Source: Acidobacteriota bacterium (GTDB lineage: Bacteria; Acidobacteriota; Aminicenantia; UBA2199). From it: a stretch of DNA of 8,184 bases. Positions 1 to 6,372 of the stretch are shown piece by piece. Each line of letters opens with the position of its first letter. The first letter of the stretch is position 1. Location: contig JAKAGC010000145.1 in assembly GCA_021817755.1 (NCBI GenBank), positions 1 to 8,184 of the forward strand, read 5' to 3'. Below the pieces are notes generated by a model that was not told the origin of the DNA, ran no database searches, and saw only the letters and a program-made list of their open reading frames with translations. A program made the translations under genes and the position numbers.

Positions 1-640
1 CCACCATCATTAAAGTCGCACCCAAAGCCTCTGAAAAAACCGTTCCGTAAGCCGCCCCTTTCATTCCCATTTTAAAAACAAAAATAAAAACCGGGTCCAG
101 TATCGCATTCACCCCCAGCGAAATTCCCATAATCATCATCGGTAAACGTGTATTTCCAATCCCACGAATGATATATTCACATGTATTCATCATAAAAACG
201 AATATCAAACCCGATAGAAAAATGGTTGTGTATTCTTCCGAAAATCCCCCTACCCTGCTTTCAAGGTTAGTCCAATGAAATACCCTTAATGCCAGTGGAA
301 AGAATACGGTCATAATGATAATACTAAAAATGAAAGTTGAAATTAGTGAATAAACGACCGTTTCAAGCAATCCTTTTTCATTTTTTTCGCCCGTACGACG
401 TGAAACTAATGCAATCGCTCCCGTCGATGTTATTAGGCCCAGCCCTCGCAGCATCCAAATAAAAAAACTCGCTGCACTCATCGCAGCAGTTTGAACCGAT
501 CCAATACGAGAAATCCAATACATATCGATAATCTCGAAGATTACCGAAAACATCGTAGACATCACCGCAGGTATTGCAAGCGATACCAGACTCTGGATAA
601 TCGACTGTTCGGAAATTTTATCTCTATCTTGCCACAGCAT
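1..640 (-). CDS. MATE-family multidrug/Na+ antiporter, N-terminal half (runs off left edge)
   Basis: My reading of the minus strand gives an open frame from ATG at 640 to the window edge, 213 codons without a stop. It begins MLWQDRDKISEQSIIQSLVS. The protein is strongly hydrophobic, with five to six membrane segments visible. The first helix region (about residues 14-45, ending IDMYWISRIG) and a later NAILDPVFIFVFKMGMKGAA segment (about 178-197) match the layout of MATE/NorM/DinF transporters. These are inner-membrane exporters that expel cationic compounds, drugs or lipid-linked substrates in exchange for Na+ or H+. The family is usually about 450 residues, so roughly half is present. An in-frame TAA lies four codons upstream, so 640 is the first possible ATG; the ribosome binding site is weak. 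It is 179 bases downstream of the FlgO-like gene on the same strand and may have its own promoter. Substrate cannot be told. Confidence 0.85.
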   Translation of the reverse strand, partial: MLWQDRDKISEQSIIQSLVSLAIPAVMSTMFSVIFEIIDMYWISRIGSVQTAAMSAASFFIWMLRGLGLITSTGAIALVSRRTGEKNEKGLLETVVYSLISTFIFSIIIMTVFFPLALRVFHWTNLESRVGGFSEEYTTIFLSGLIFVFMMNTCEYIIRGIGNTRLPMMIMGISLGVNAILDPVFIFVFKMGMKGAAYGTVFSEALGATLMMV

Positions 641-725
641 GACGTTATCTTACACGAAATTCACCTTTAGCACAAGCCCTCTAAAAGAAAGAACTCCCTA
701 CGTTTAATAACCCTCTCCCTTCTCA

Positions 726-770
726 ATTCTAAGTAAAACTCTACCTATGCAATTCAGATTTAAAATTATA
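726..770 (-). promoter_or_regulatory. Possible promoter(s) for the MATE gene
   Basis: The 641-819 gap before the MATE gene is AT-rich and contains two weak candidates on the minus strand. One is a TATAAT -10 box (complement of 765-770) with only a T-rich stretch in place of a -35. The other is TTGCAT (747-752) with TAGAAT (726-731) at a short 15-base spacing. Neither is a full consensus. Read-through from the upstream operon is equally possible, because no convincing terminator is seen in this gap. Confidence 0.22.
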
Positions 771-819
771 CTCTCTTCCTCAATAATAAAAAAATGAAAT
801 AAACTCTATATGTTTCCGT

Positions 820-1389
820 TTAGAAGCGCTCGTAAACCTCTTTATTCCCCTCTTTTCCATCATCTTCATTTAACAATTTAAGCAGGTATTCTCCCTTTTT
901 TATTTTGATTTCACCACTTGCTCGTACAAGGTTATTCTCCAATTCCACAAATTTCGAATTTACATACACATAATCCCCTGCATCGATATATGTCCCTACA
1001 ATCAACGACTTCACCTGTTTGATCTCTTCTTTTTCCTTTAATTTTTCTTTTAATCGCGTTAGGTTCAGTTCCCCGACATTTGGTTCAAAATAGATATTAT
1101 CACCCAACCGAATTTCAATGATGCGAAAGCCCAATTCAAATAATGCGTGGGAAAGTCTTTCTTGAAGAAGTCGACCCAGAGGTTCCACATGGTCCAGGTT
1201 ATTCAGATTCGCAAAAGATAATAATCCGATTTCCTGGTTCTTTAACGATGGTTTTCTTAATGTATCGTTAATCATTTCAGCAAGTTTTCGAATATCGATA
1301 TCCCGGGATGTATCCCTGTGTAATATCACTCTCGTTCTGCAATCCATTAGAAGCAGAGCAAATAATAGAATAACCCATAGTTTTTTCAT
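820..1389 (-). CDS. FlgO-like outer-membrane lipoprotein
   Basis: This is a 189-residue protein. The first 16 residues (MKKLWVILLFALLLMD) form a signal peptide followed by Cys17, so it is probably a lipoprotein. The Asp just before the Cys is unusual for a lipobox. Residues 53-95 (LLSFANLNNLDHVEPLGRLL, then a segment ending GFRIIEIRLG), GELNLTR at 106-112 and LIVGTYIDAGDYVYVNSKFV at 129-148 follow the pattern of the FlgO domain. That domain is known from Vibrio FlgO, an outer-membrane protein needed for motility and flagellar stability. I recognise the family by motif memory only. ATG at 1389 is preferred to ATG at 1410, because it starts directly at the signal peptide and has GCGAGG five bases upstream. 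It is the last gene of the rocD operon, 27 bases after the ATP-grasp gene. The C-terminus (about 170-189) is acidic and basic low-complexity sequence. Confidence 0.72.
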   Translation of the reverse strand: MKKLWVILLFALLLMDCRTRVILHRDTSRDIDIRKLAEMINDTLRKPSLKNQEIGLLSFANLNNLDHVEPLGRLLQERLSHALFELGFRIIEIRLGDNIYFEPNVGELNLTRLKEKLKEKEEIKQVKSLIVGTYIDAGDYVYVNSKFVELENNLVRASGEIKIKKGEYLLKLLNEDDGKEGNKEVYERF

Positions 1390-1394
1390 TTGTG

Positions 1395-1400
1395 CCTCGC
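1395..1400 (-). promoter_or_regulatory. Ribosome binding site that fixes the FlgO-like start
   Basis: The minus strand reads GCGAGG here, with five bases between GAGG and ATG at 1389. The alternative ATG at 1410 would put this site inside the gene and add seven residues before the signal peptide. Confidence 0.6.
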
Positions 1401-1416
1401 AGCCTATCACAATCGA

Positions 1417-2445
1417 CTACAATTTCGTTTTGTTTTTACTCGGTAAAATATCAATATGGCGTGAATAAAAAAATGAAACATTCCTTCGTGAATCAAGAAA
1501 TAAACTGTCTTCATAACTCGTCATCGTAAGATGATCTTTATATTTTCCAATCAACGATTCCAATTTTTCTCCCTTCAATTCCCTCACTATCAATTCCGCA
1601 AAATTCGGACCCGCTGCTGTACTCAGTTGAATCCCACCTGAAAATCGTGGATTGATTTCAAAAAAAATAATTTTACGTTTATGTATTTTTCCCTGAATAT
1701 TGATTGCCCCTTCGAACCGCATCTTACGTCCGATTTTTCGTATCCATTCTGTTAATATCGAATTTTTAAAAGTCCGTCCACGATCCGATACCCCCGAGCG
1801 AATTACCAATCGGTATCTCGGAATCATACTAATTAACTCACCATCCCTCGAAAAATACGCATCAACTGTAAATTCCTTACCCTGTAAATAATCTTGAATA
1901 ACAGGATCATTCACATATTCCACAAAAAAATCCAGCTCTTTTTTATTTTTTACCACGTATGAATTGACACTCCCACGCCCCATTCTCGGTTTCATAAACA
2001 ATGGATACGACATCTTATAACTCAATTCAGACGGTATATATGTCTTCGGAAAAGGCAACCGGTTCTTTTTAAAATGAAGGAAAGTCTCCCTCTTATCATT
2101 ACAAATGAATACTGTTTCCGGTGGCGATATCGATACATAAACCCCTTTTTTTGCGAATTCTTCTTTATGCTTCGCCCAGAGTAATAACTCCTGGTCGATC
2201 GTAGGGATAATAATTCCAATATCCTCTTTTTCTACGATGTGCCCTATTATCTGAAGATAATTCGGTTCTTTTACAAGCGGAACCCGGTAATGTTTATGAC
2301 TGAAGAAAAGTGCAGGTGAATTCGTATCATTATCCACCGTAATCACATTTCCATTTGTTCCAGTCGCCTGTAAAGCCAGTCTAAAATTTCTGACCAGGGC
2401 AACTCTTCTCGAAGCTGCTGTTATTAAAACATTGATATCTTGCAT
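1417..2445 (-). CDS. ATP-grasp ligase, carbamoyl-phosphate-synthase/PylC-like
   Basis: This is a 342-residue cytoplasmic enzyme of the ATP-grasp fold, which joins a carboxylate to an amine or other nucleophile through an acyl-phosphate, using ATP and Mg2+. An N-terminal pre-ATP-grasp Rossmann-like domain begins NVLITAASRRVALVRNFR (5-22). The ATP-binding core has MKPRMGRGSVNS (151-162, glycine-rich loop with Lys152), QDYLQGKEFTVDAY (184-197), and the metal-binding FFEINPRFSGG (261-271, Glu263 and Asn265). These resemble the CarB and PylC groups, and such stand-alone proteins are often found in polysaccharide or amino-acid-conjugate clusters. The start is supported because the conserved NVLIT strand begins at residue 5. 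The ribosome binding site AAGGA abuts the ATG and the gene begins 12 bases after the PseG-like stop, which suggests translational coupling. Its position next to a nucleotide-sugar enzyme suggests an amino-sugar or sugar-acid substrate; the true substrate is unknown. Confidence 0.8.
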   Translation of the reverse strand: MQDINVLITAASRRVALVRNFRLALQATGTNGNVITVDNDTNSPALFFSHKHYRVPLVKEPNYLQIIGHIVEKEDIGIIIPTIDQELLLWAKHKEEFAKKGVYVSISPPETVFICNDKRETFLHFKKNRLPFPKTYIPSELSYKMSYPLFMKPRMGRGSVNSYVVKNKKELDFFVEYVNDPVIQDYLQGKEFTVDAYFSRDGELISMIPRYRLVIRSGVSDRGRTFKNSILTEWIRKIGRKMRFEGAINIQGKIHKRKIIFFEINPRFSGGIQLSTAAGPNFAELIVRELKGEKLESLIGKYKDHLTMTSYEDSLFLDSRRNVSFFYSRHIDILPSKNKTKL

Positions 2446-2457
2446 TCCTTTACCGTT

Positions 2458-3435
2458 TTATATGATATTATTTTTTTCAAAAAAATCGATAATTCGGTAT
2501 ACACCCATGCCGTCCACCAGCTTTTTACCATCGGTGCCCATTTCAATTCTCTTCTCAAGAGTCAGTGTTTTCATCTTTTCTACTAAATCCACCCTTAATA
2601 AATCGTCAATATTTGAAATTTCTAAACCCGCCCCTTTATTTTCGAATGCTTTAGCAATAAATTTTTGTTCATTATGATAATATAGATACAGTGCCGGAGT
2701 ACCTACCGCAGCCGCTTCAAATGCAGCAACTCCAGAAGTTATTAACGCCGCATCCGCCTCGAAAAAAGCCCTTGCAAGAGTTTCTGTTTTCCCTACAAAC
2801 CGAATCCCCTTGTAAATTCGTCGAAGTGTTTTCGGACTATTTTTTTTTAAATAGAATCCCGGCGCTATTTTTACTTCATATCCGTGGCGTGTTAATAAAT
2901 CCACTCCTTCTCTCAAATGAGAATAATCTGCCCCCCCACCGAAGCATATTAAAATCCGCTTCATTTTATCTTTATACTTCCGTTTAACCCTATGAAAATG
3001 CCTATAGCGTGTGTGAAGTATCGCATAGTCCGGACCATCCAGTAAACTTCCCAGACGTTCCTCCGAATAAGGAAACAATTTTTCTACAGAGCAATCGATT
3101 GTAAAATCAGTATTTTGTTGCGATAGTCCAAGATCCGTTATTTGAACTGTGGATTTCCTTTCCCTACGCCCATGTTCCAGCAGCCCCAGGTCCTCTTCAT
3201 CAAAATGTCTTAAATCGAAGACAATACTTTTATATTCCGAGGCATCTCTCCGTAATAATTCTTTTGCTGTACAATAAGAAAAACCTTTTTCATCGAGGAA
3301 ACGGGTTACCTTTTTATCCTTTTCTACACAAAATAAAACCTTGCATTTACTCTTAAGTAAAGATGCCAGGTATGAACTTCTGTTTAAGTGCCCGAAACCG
3401 GTTTTCTGCGATGCATCGGTTCGGAAGATAATCAT
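2458..3435 (-). CDS. PseG/SpsG-like UDP-sugar hydrolase (nucleotide-sugar pathway)
   Basis: This is a 325-residue soluble protein of GT-B type. It begins MIIFRTDASQKTGFGHLNRS; the pattern RTDAS...GFGH..R with His16 is the signature of PseG, whose His is catalytic. PseG cleaves UDP from UDP-2,4-diacetamido-2,4,6-trideoxy-L-altrose during pseudaminic acid synthesis. Further matches are GPDYAIL (134-140, as in the family's G.YAL. motif), the glycine loop ICFGGGADYSH (163-173), and the nucleotide-binding ITSGVAAFEAAAVGTPAL (232-249). SpsG and other relatives of COG3980 share these motifs, so the exact sugar is not certain. ATG at 3435 is chosen because the conserved first strand starts there and GAGGA lies 10 bases upstream. 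The longer frame back to 3549 overlaps rocD by 88 bases and adds a tail with no family match. No pseB, C, F, H or I gene is in the window. Confidence 0.78.
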   Translation of the reverse strand: MIIFRTDASQKTGFGHLNRSSYLASLLKSKCKVLFCVEKDKKVTRFLDEKGFSYCTAKELLRRDASEYKSIVFDLRHFDEEDLGLLEHGRRERKSTVQITDLGLSQQNTDFTIDCSVEKLFPYSEERLGSLLDGPDYAILHTRYRHFHRVKRKYKDKMKRILICFGGGADYSHLREGVDLLTRHGYEVKIAPGFYLKKNSPKTLRRIYKGIRFVGKTETLARAFFEADAALITSGVAAFEAAAVGTPALYLYYHNEQKFIAKAFENKGAGLEISNIDDLLRVDLVEKMKTLTLEKRIEMGTDGKKLVDGMGVYRIIDFFEKNNII

Positions 3436-3461
3436 TGTAACCCGTTCCTCAACCCGGTCAA

Positions 3462-4673
3462 TTAACCGAGAACCTCGCGAATTATATTCATTGCAAAATC
3501 GATATCCTGTTTCGTAATCACCAGAGGTGGAGCAAAACGGATAATCCAATCATGCGTTTCTTTACAGAGAATTCCTTTTTCTTTCAATCGTGTAGTATAG
3601 GTACGTGCTTTGCCTGCCGATTTCTTCATTACCACTCCGATAAGCAGACCTTTTCCACGGACCAATTCGATTTTATCTGAATTCATTGCTCTCAATTGTT
3701 CCATAAAATACTGCCCCAGTTCTTTTGATTTATCAGCCAGGTTTTCATTAAGTAACACATCGATAGCCGCAATCGCCACAGCACAACCCAGCGGATTTCC
3801 ACCAAAAGTCGAGCCATGAGTTCCAGGTTCAAACACACCAAGTACTTTCTTATCTGCTGCAACACCGCTTACAGGGAAAACTCCTCCACCAAGCGCTTTT
3901 CCCATAATAATAATATCAGGAATAATTCCTTCATGCTGGAAAGCAAAAAGTTTACCCGTACGGCAAAAACCAGTCTGAACTTCATCTACAGCTAACAAAA
4001 TATTGTTCTGATCTGCAATTTCACGAAGACCTTTCAGGAATCCATCCGAAGGAACAACAACCCCTGCTTCACCCTGGATCGGTTCCACCATAATACCCAC
4101 TGTATTCTTAGTCACTGCTTTTTTTACAGCTTCCAGGTCATTATAAGGTACGATTTTAAAACCCGGAGTAAATGGACCATAATCTTTCTTCGCATCCGGA
4201 TCAGTCGAAAAAGAGATGATTGTAGTCGTACGTCCATGGAAATTTTCTTCAAATACGATAATTTCCGCCTGGTTATCTTCCACGCCTTTCACCCGATAAC
4301 CCCATTTTCTCATCGTTTTGATTGCAGTTTCTACAGCTTCGGCCCCTGTATTCATAGGAAGAATCATTTCTTTCCCAGTAACTTCCGAGAGTTTTTTTGC
4401 AAAAACAGGCCATTTATCATTAAAAAATGCCCGAGATGTCAGTGTCAATACATCCGCCTGGTCTTTCAATGCTTTAATAATCGCTGGATGACGATGCCCC
4501 TGGTTTACTGCTGAATAGGCCGATAACATATCAATATACCGTTTTCCTTCCGGATCCTCAACCCAAATACCTTCTGCTTTAGAGATAACCACTTCCAATG
4601 GATGATAGTTATGTGCACCGAATGTATGCTCCATATCTATCAATTGTTGAGACGAATAATTCGTTTCTGTCAT
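3462..4673 (-). CDS. rocD: Ornithine--oxo-acid aminotransferase (ornithine delta-aminotransferase)
   Basis: This 403-residue cytoplasmic class-III PLP enzyme moves the delta-amino group of ornithine to 2-oxoglutarate, giving glutamate-5-semialdehyde and glutamate. That links arginine/ornithine breakdown to proline and glutamate. The sequence follows the human enzyme closely: GAHNYHPL (19-26, with the Tyr that recognises ornithine in human OAT), YSAVNQGHRHP, LTLTSRAF, NTGAEAVETA (108-117), EPIQGEAGVVVP, DEVQTGF, the PLP-lysine segment IIIMGKALGGG (Lys259), GSTFGGNPLGC and IIRFAPPLVI. Length is normal for the family and no key residue is missing. ATG at 4673 is preferred over ATG at 4685 because GAGGTG lies four bases before it. 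It is the first gene of a probable four-gene operon; the next gene begins 26 bases downstream. Its metabolic job has no obvious tie to the glycan-type genes that follow. Confidence 0.95.
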   Translation of the reverse strand: MTETNYSSQQLIDMEHTFGAHNYHPLEVVISKAEGIWVEDPEGKRYIDMLSAYSAVNQGHRHPAIIKALKDQADVLTLTSRAFFNDKWPVFAKKLSEVTGKEMILPMNTGAEAVETAIKTMRKWGYRVKGVEDNQAEIIVFEENFHGRTTTIISFSTDPDAKKDYGPFTPGFKIVPYNDLEAVKKAVTKNTVGIMVEPIQGEAGVVVPSDGFLKGLREIADQNNILLAVDEVQTGFCRTGKLFAFQHEGIIPDIIIMGKALGGGVFPVSGVAADKKVLGVFEPGTHGSTFGGNPLGCAVAIAAIDVLLNENLADKSKELGQYFMEQLRAMNSDKIELVRGKGLLIGVVMKKSAGKARTYTTRLKEKGILCKETHDWIIRFAPPLVITKQDIDFAMNIIREVLG

Positions 4674-4677
4674 GTAA

Positions 4678-4683
4678 CACCTC
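4678..4683 (-). promoter_or_regulatory. rocD ribosome binding site
   Basis: The minus strand reads GAGGTG, four bases before ATG at 4673. It decides the start, since the upstream in-frame ATG at 4685 overlaps this site and has no site of its own. Confidence 0.7.
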
Positions 4684-4726
4684 ATTGTATTAAATTACTG
4701 TTCATTTAAATTTTTCTTGATATGAT

Positions 4727-4754
4727 ATTTTATCAGTTTAAAATTTAAGGTCAA
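4727..4754 (-). promoter_or_regulatory. Sigma-70-type promoter of the rocD operon
   Basis: On the minus strand a -35 box TTGACC (4749-4754) is followed after 16 bases by a -10 box TAAAAT (4727-4732). A TG placed one base before the -10 makes it an extended -10. Transcription would start near 4720, leaving a leader of about 45 bases before the rocD ATG. Confidence 0.65.
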
Positions 4755-4901
4755 CCCCTTTTTCGTTAATTTAATAAAATATCGTTTATTTCCAGCCCTT
4801 TTTTTGAATTTAACTTAACTCGTAAAAACGAATCCCATTCAACCCAAAATACCTATCAGAACAAGCTATTACACCCCTAACAAATCATATTTTTTTCACA
4901 G

Positions 4902-4930
4902 TTGACAGAATAAAAATAATTCGATATAAT
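4902..4930 (+). promoter_or_regulatory. Perfect-consensus sigma-70 promoter of the lytic transglycosylase gene
   Basis: TTGACA (4902-4907) and TATAAT (4925-4930) are separated by exactly 17 bases, so all twelve positions match the consensus. The start would be near 4937, giving a leader of about 40 bases that contains the AGGGAG ribosome binding site at 4965-4970. Confidence 0.85.
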
Positions 4931-4976
4931 TGACAATCCAAAATAGTAATTCAAAAAAACCCTTAGGGAGAAAAAA

Positions 4977-5621
4977 ATGAGAACCCAAAAAATATATATG
5001 CTTGTTATTATTTTGACGGTGGTAACATTATTGATGACTGCATCAGTAGTGTTAATGGCCGTTCAGAGAGGAAAAAACCTGAAAAAGATCGACTCTCTTC
5101 AATCCACAGTCGAACAACTCAGTGCGAACCTCGACGAAGTCAGGATACATAAAGATAACGCAGATTTCTTTAATTTTAAAGAAAAAACATTCCAGTTAAA
5201 ATACCCTGAATTTGCAAAGATAACCAATATTGTTTACCGGAAAAGTAAAGAATTCGGCTTAAATCCTTACCTCGTTATGGCTTTAATCCAGGTAGAAAGT
5301 AATTTCAATCGATACGCAGTTTCCTCTGCCGGAGCGTATGGTCTTATGCAGGTCAATTATTCCGTATGGAAAAAGGTATACGATATCAAACGTGAAAAAC
5401 TCTTTGAAAAAGAATATAATATCGATCTCGGATTACGTATATTAACTCATTATATCCGTAAATCCTCAGGGAATCTTTTTCTTGCCCTTCAATGGTATAA
5501 TGGTGGATTTATCGGAACCAATCTTAGTTTCAAAGAGAGAATTCTAAATTCCGGCTTTTTCCCATTGAAAATCAATTCTTTACTCGCTTCCCGGAACCCC
5601 GAAGAAAAATTATCTATGTAA
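4977..5621 (+). CDS. Membrane-anchored lytic murein transglycosylase (SLT domain)
   Basis: This 214-residue protein probably cleaves the glycan strands of peptidoglycan in the periplasm, making 1,6-anhydro-muropeptides. An N-terminal uncleaved membrane segment (about residues 6-29) is followed by a charged, coiled-coil-like stretch (about 32-58) and then the SLT domain (about 75-185). The family motifs are visible: MALIQVESNFN (101-111, catalytic Glu107), SSAGAYGLMQV (116-126), and LALQWYNGG (169-177, the YN.G motif). It is compact, like the catalytic core of Slt70/MltE-type enzymes. ATG at 4977 has AGGGAG six bases upstream and directly begins the membrane anchor. It stands alone under a consensus promoter and converges on upp with 8 bases between the stops. 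A role in wall remodelling or in opening the wall for a surface machine is possible, but no partner gene is adjacent on its strand. Confidence 0.88.
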   Translation: MRTQKIYMLVIILTVVTLLMTASVVLMAVQRGKNLKKIDSLQSTVEQLSANLDEVRIHKDNADFFNFKEKTFQLKYPEFAKITNIVYRKSKEFGLNPYLVMALIQVESNFNRYAVSSAGAYGLMQVNYSVWKKVYDIKREKLFEKEYNIDLGLRILTHYIRKSSGNLFLALQWYNGGFIGTNLSFKERILNSGFFPLKINSLLASRNPEEKLSM

Positions 5622-5629
5622 TTTTACTA

Positions 5630-6250
5630 TTATTTTGTTCCGAATAATCGGTCTCCTGCATCCCCCAGGCCCGGGATAATATATTTATTCTCGTCCAGGC
5701 ATTCATCTATACTACCCGTATAGATATCCACATTCGGGTGATGCTCTTCCACCATTTTAATTCCTTCCGGAGCCGATATAATCGATATAACCGTAATCTG
5801 AGTAAAGCCTTTCTCATGCAATGCATCGATGGTAGCGACAATCGATCCCCCTGTTGCCAGCATCGGATCAATAATGAAAAAATAAGGATCTACAAGATCA
5901 CTCGGAAGTTTCTCATAATAAGTAACAGGAAGTTTCGTGTCATGATCTCTGTAAATTCCCATAAATCCCACTCGAGCATTAGGTATCAAACTCAGCATCC
6001 CATCCATCATTCCTACTCCTGCTCTTAAGATTGGGATAATCACAATATCGTTTTTCAGTTTTGCCCCCATAGTTCCAGCCAATGGAGTATGTACCGGACA
6101 ATTTACCGTTTCCAATTTTTTCATTGCATCATAGGCGATTAACATTGTTAATTCGCTCGAGAGCTCCCTGAATTGTTTATGGTGAGTCGATTCATTTCGT
6201 AGAACCGTTAATTTATGCTTTACCAGAGGATGATTGATTTCATAATACAT
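5630..6250 (-). CDS. upp: Uracil phosphoribosyltransferase
   Basis: This 206-residue cytoplasmic salvage enzyme makes UMP from uracil and PRPP. The family's usual length is about 208. The PRPP-binding loop is IIDPMLATGGS (126-136), and the uracil-binding C-terminal signature is YIIPGLGDAGDRLFGT (190-205). The N-terminal NHPLVKHKLTVLRNE and central PILRAGVGMMDG (73-84) also fit closely. ATG at 6250 has AGGAG six bases upstream. It is expressed from its own promoter at 6282-6310. It ends 8 bases from the convergent lytic transglycosylase gene with no obvious terminator between them. Confidence 0.96.
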   Translation of the reverse strand: MYYEINHPLVKHKLTVLRNESTHHKQFRELSSELTMLIAYDAMKKLETVNCPVHTPLAGTMGAKLKNDIVIIPILRAGVGMMDGMLSLIPNARVGFMGIYRDHDTKLPVTYYEKLPSDLVDPYFFIIDPMLATGGSIVATIDALHEKGFTQITVISIISAPEGIKMVEEHHPNVDIYTGSIDECLDENKYIIPGLGDAGDRLFGTK

Positions 6251-6281
6251 GAGTTACTCCTGATTAAAATATTTACTATTG

Positions 6282-6310
6282 ATTATAGCCCAAAACCATT
6301 AATTTGGCAA
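6282..6310 (-). promoter_or_regulatory. Sigma-70-type promoter of upp
   Basis: On the minus strand TTGCCA (6305-6310) and TATAAT (6282-6287) are separated by 17 bases. The start would be near 6275, with a leader of about 25 bases that contains the ribosome binding site CAGGAG (complement of 6257-6262). I see no uracil-responsive attenuator in so short a leader. Confidence 0.75.
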
Positions 6311-6327
6311 TTAAAGAGATAAGACTA

Positions 6328-6356
6328 TTGAATTTTTTTTAGATTTGAGGTATAAC
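6328..6356 (+). promoter_or_regulatory. Probable promoter of the GerW-like gene
   Basis: TTGAAT (6328-6333) and TATAAC (6351-6356) lie 17 bases apart. The expected start, near 6363, would fall on the AGGAGG ribosome binding site at 6362-6367, so the leader would be unusually short. A weaker alternative uses TTGGCA at 6304-6309, but it lacks a good -10 box. Confidence 0.5.
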
Positions 6357-6372
6357 AATTCAGGAGGAAATT

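Larger units (their letters stand above)
4674..4976. other. Divergent intergenic region between rocD and the lytic transglycosylase gene
   Basis: These 303 bases are very AT-rich and hold two back-to-back promoters: one for rocD near the left end and one for the lytic transglycosylase near the right end. Between them (about 4755-4900) I see no gene, no strong hairpin and no clear operator palindrome. No small coding frame with a ribosome binding site was found. Confidence 0.7.

Noticed and set aside
790..822. T-run after the FlgO-like gene as an intrinsic terminator
   Set aside because: A run of seven T is present on the minus strand, but only a four-pair AAAC/GTTT stem precedes it, too weak to call.
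2691..2987. 98-codon plus-strand frame opposite the PseG-like gene
   Set aside because: It is a shadow of a clear coding frame and its product shows no recognisable motif. The same applies to the short frames at 1700-1891, 2022-2219, 2432-2677, 3610-3819, 4236-4514, 5738-6028, 6937-7179, 6978-7208 and 7176-7424.
2458..3549. Longer form of the PseG-like protein starting at 3549
   Set aside because: It would overlap the end of rocD by 88 bases, and the extra 38 residues have no family match. The conserved N-terminus begins at the ATG at 3435.
820..4673. The rocD operon as a complete pseudaminic acid cluster
   Set aside because: Only a PseG-like gene is present; the dehydratase, PLP sugar aminotransferase, acetyltransferase, synthase and CMP-transferase are absent from the window, and RocD is an ornithine enzyme, not PseC.
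5640..5651. Small CCGA/TCGG hairpin as a terminator between the lytic transglycosylase and upp
   Set aside because: The stem is only four base pairs, it lies inside the end of upp, and no T-run follows on either strand.
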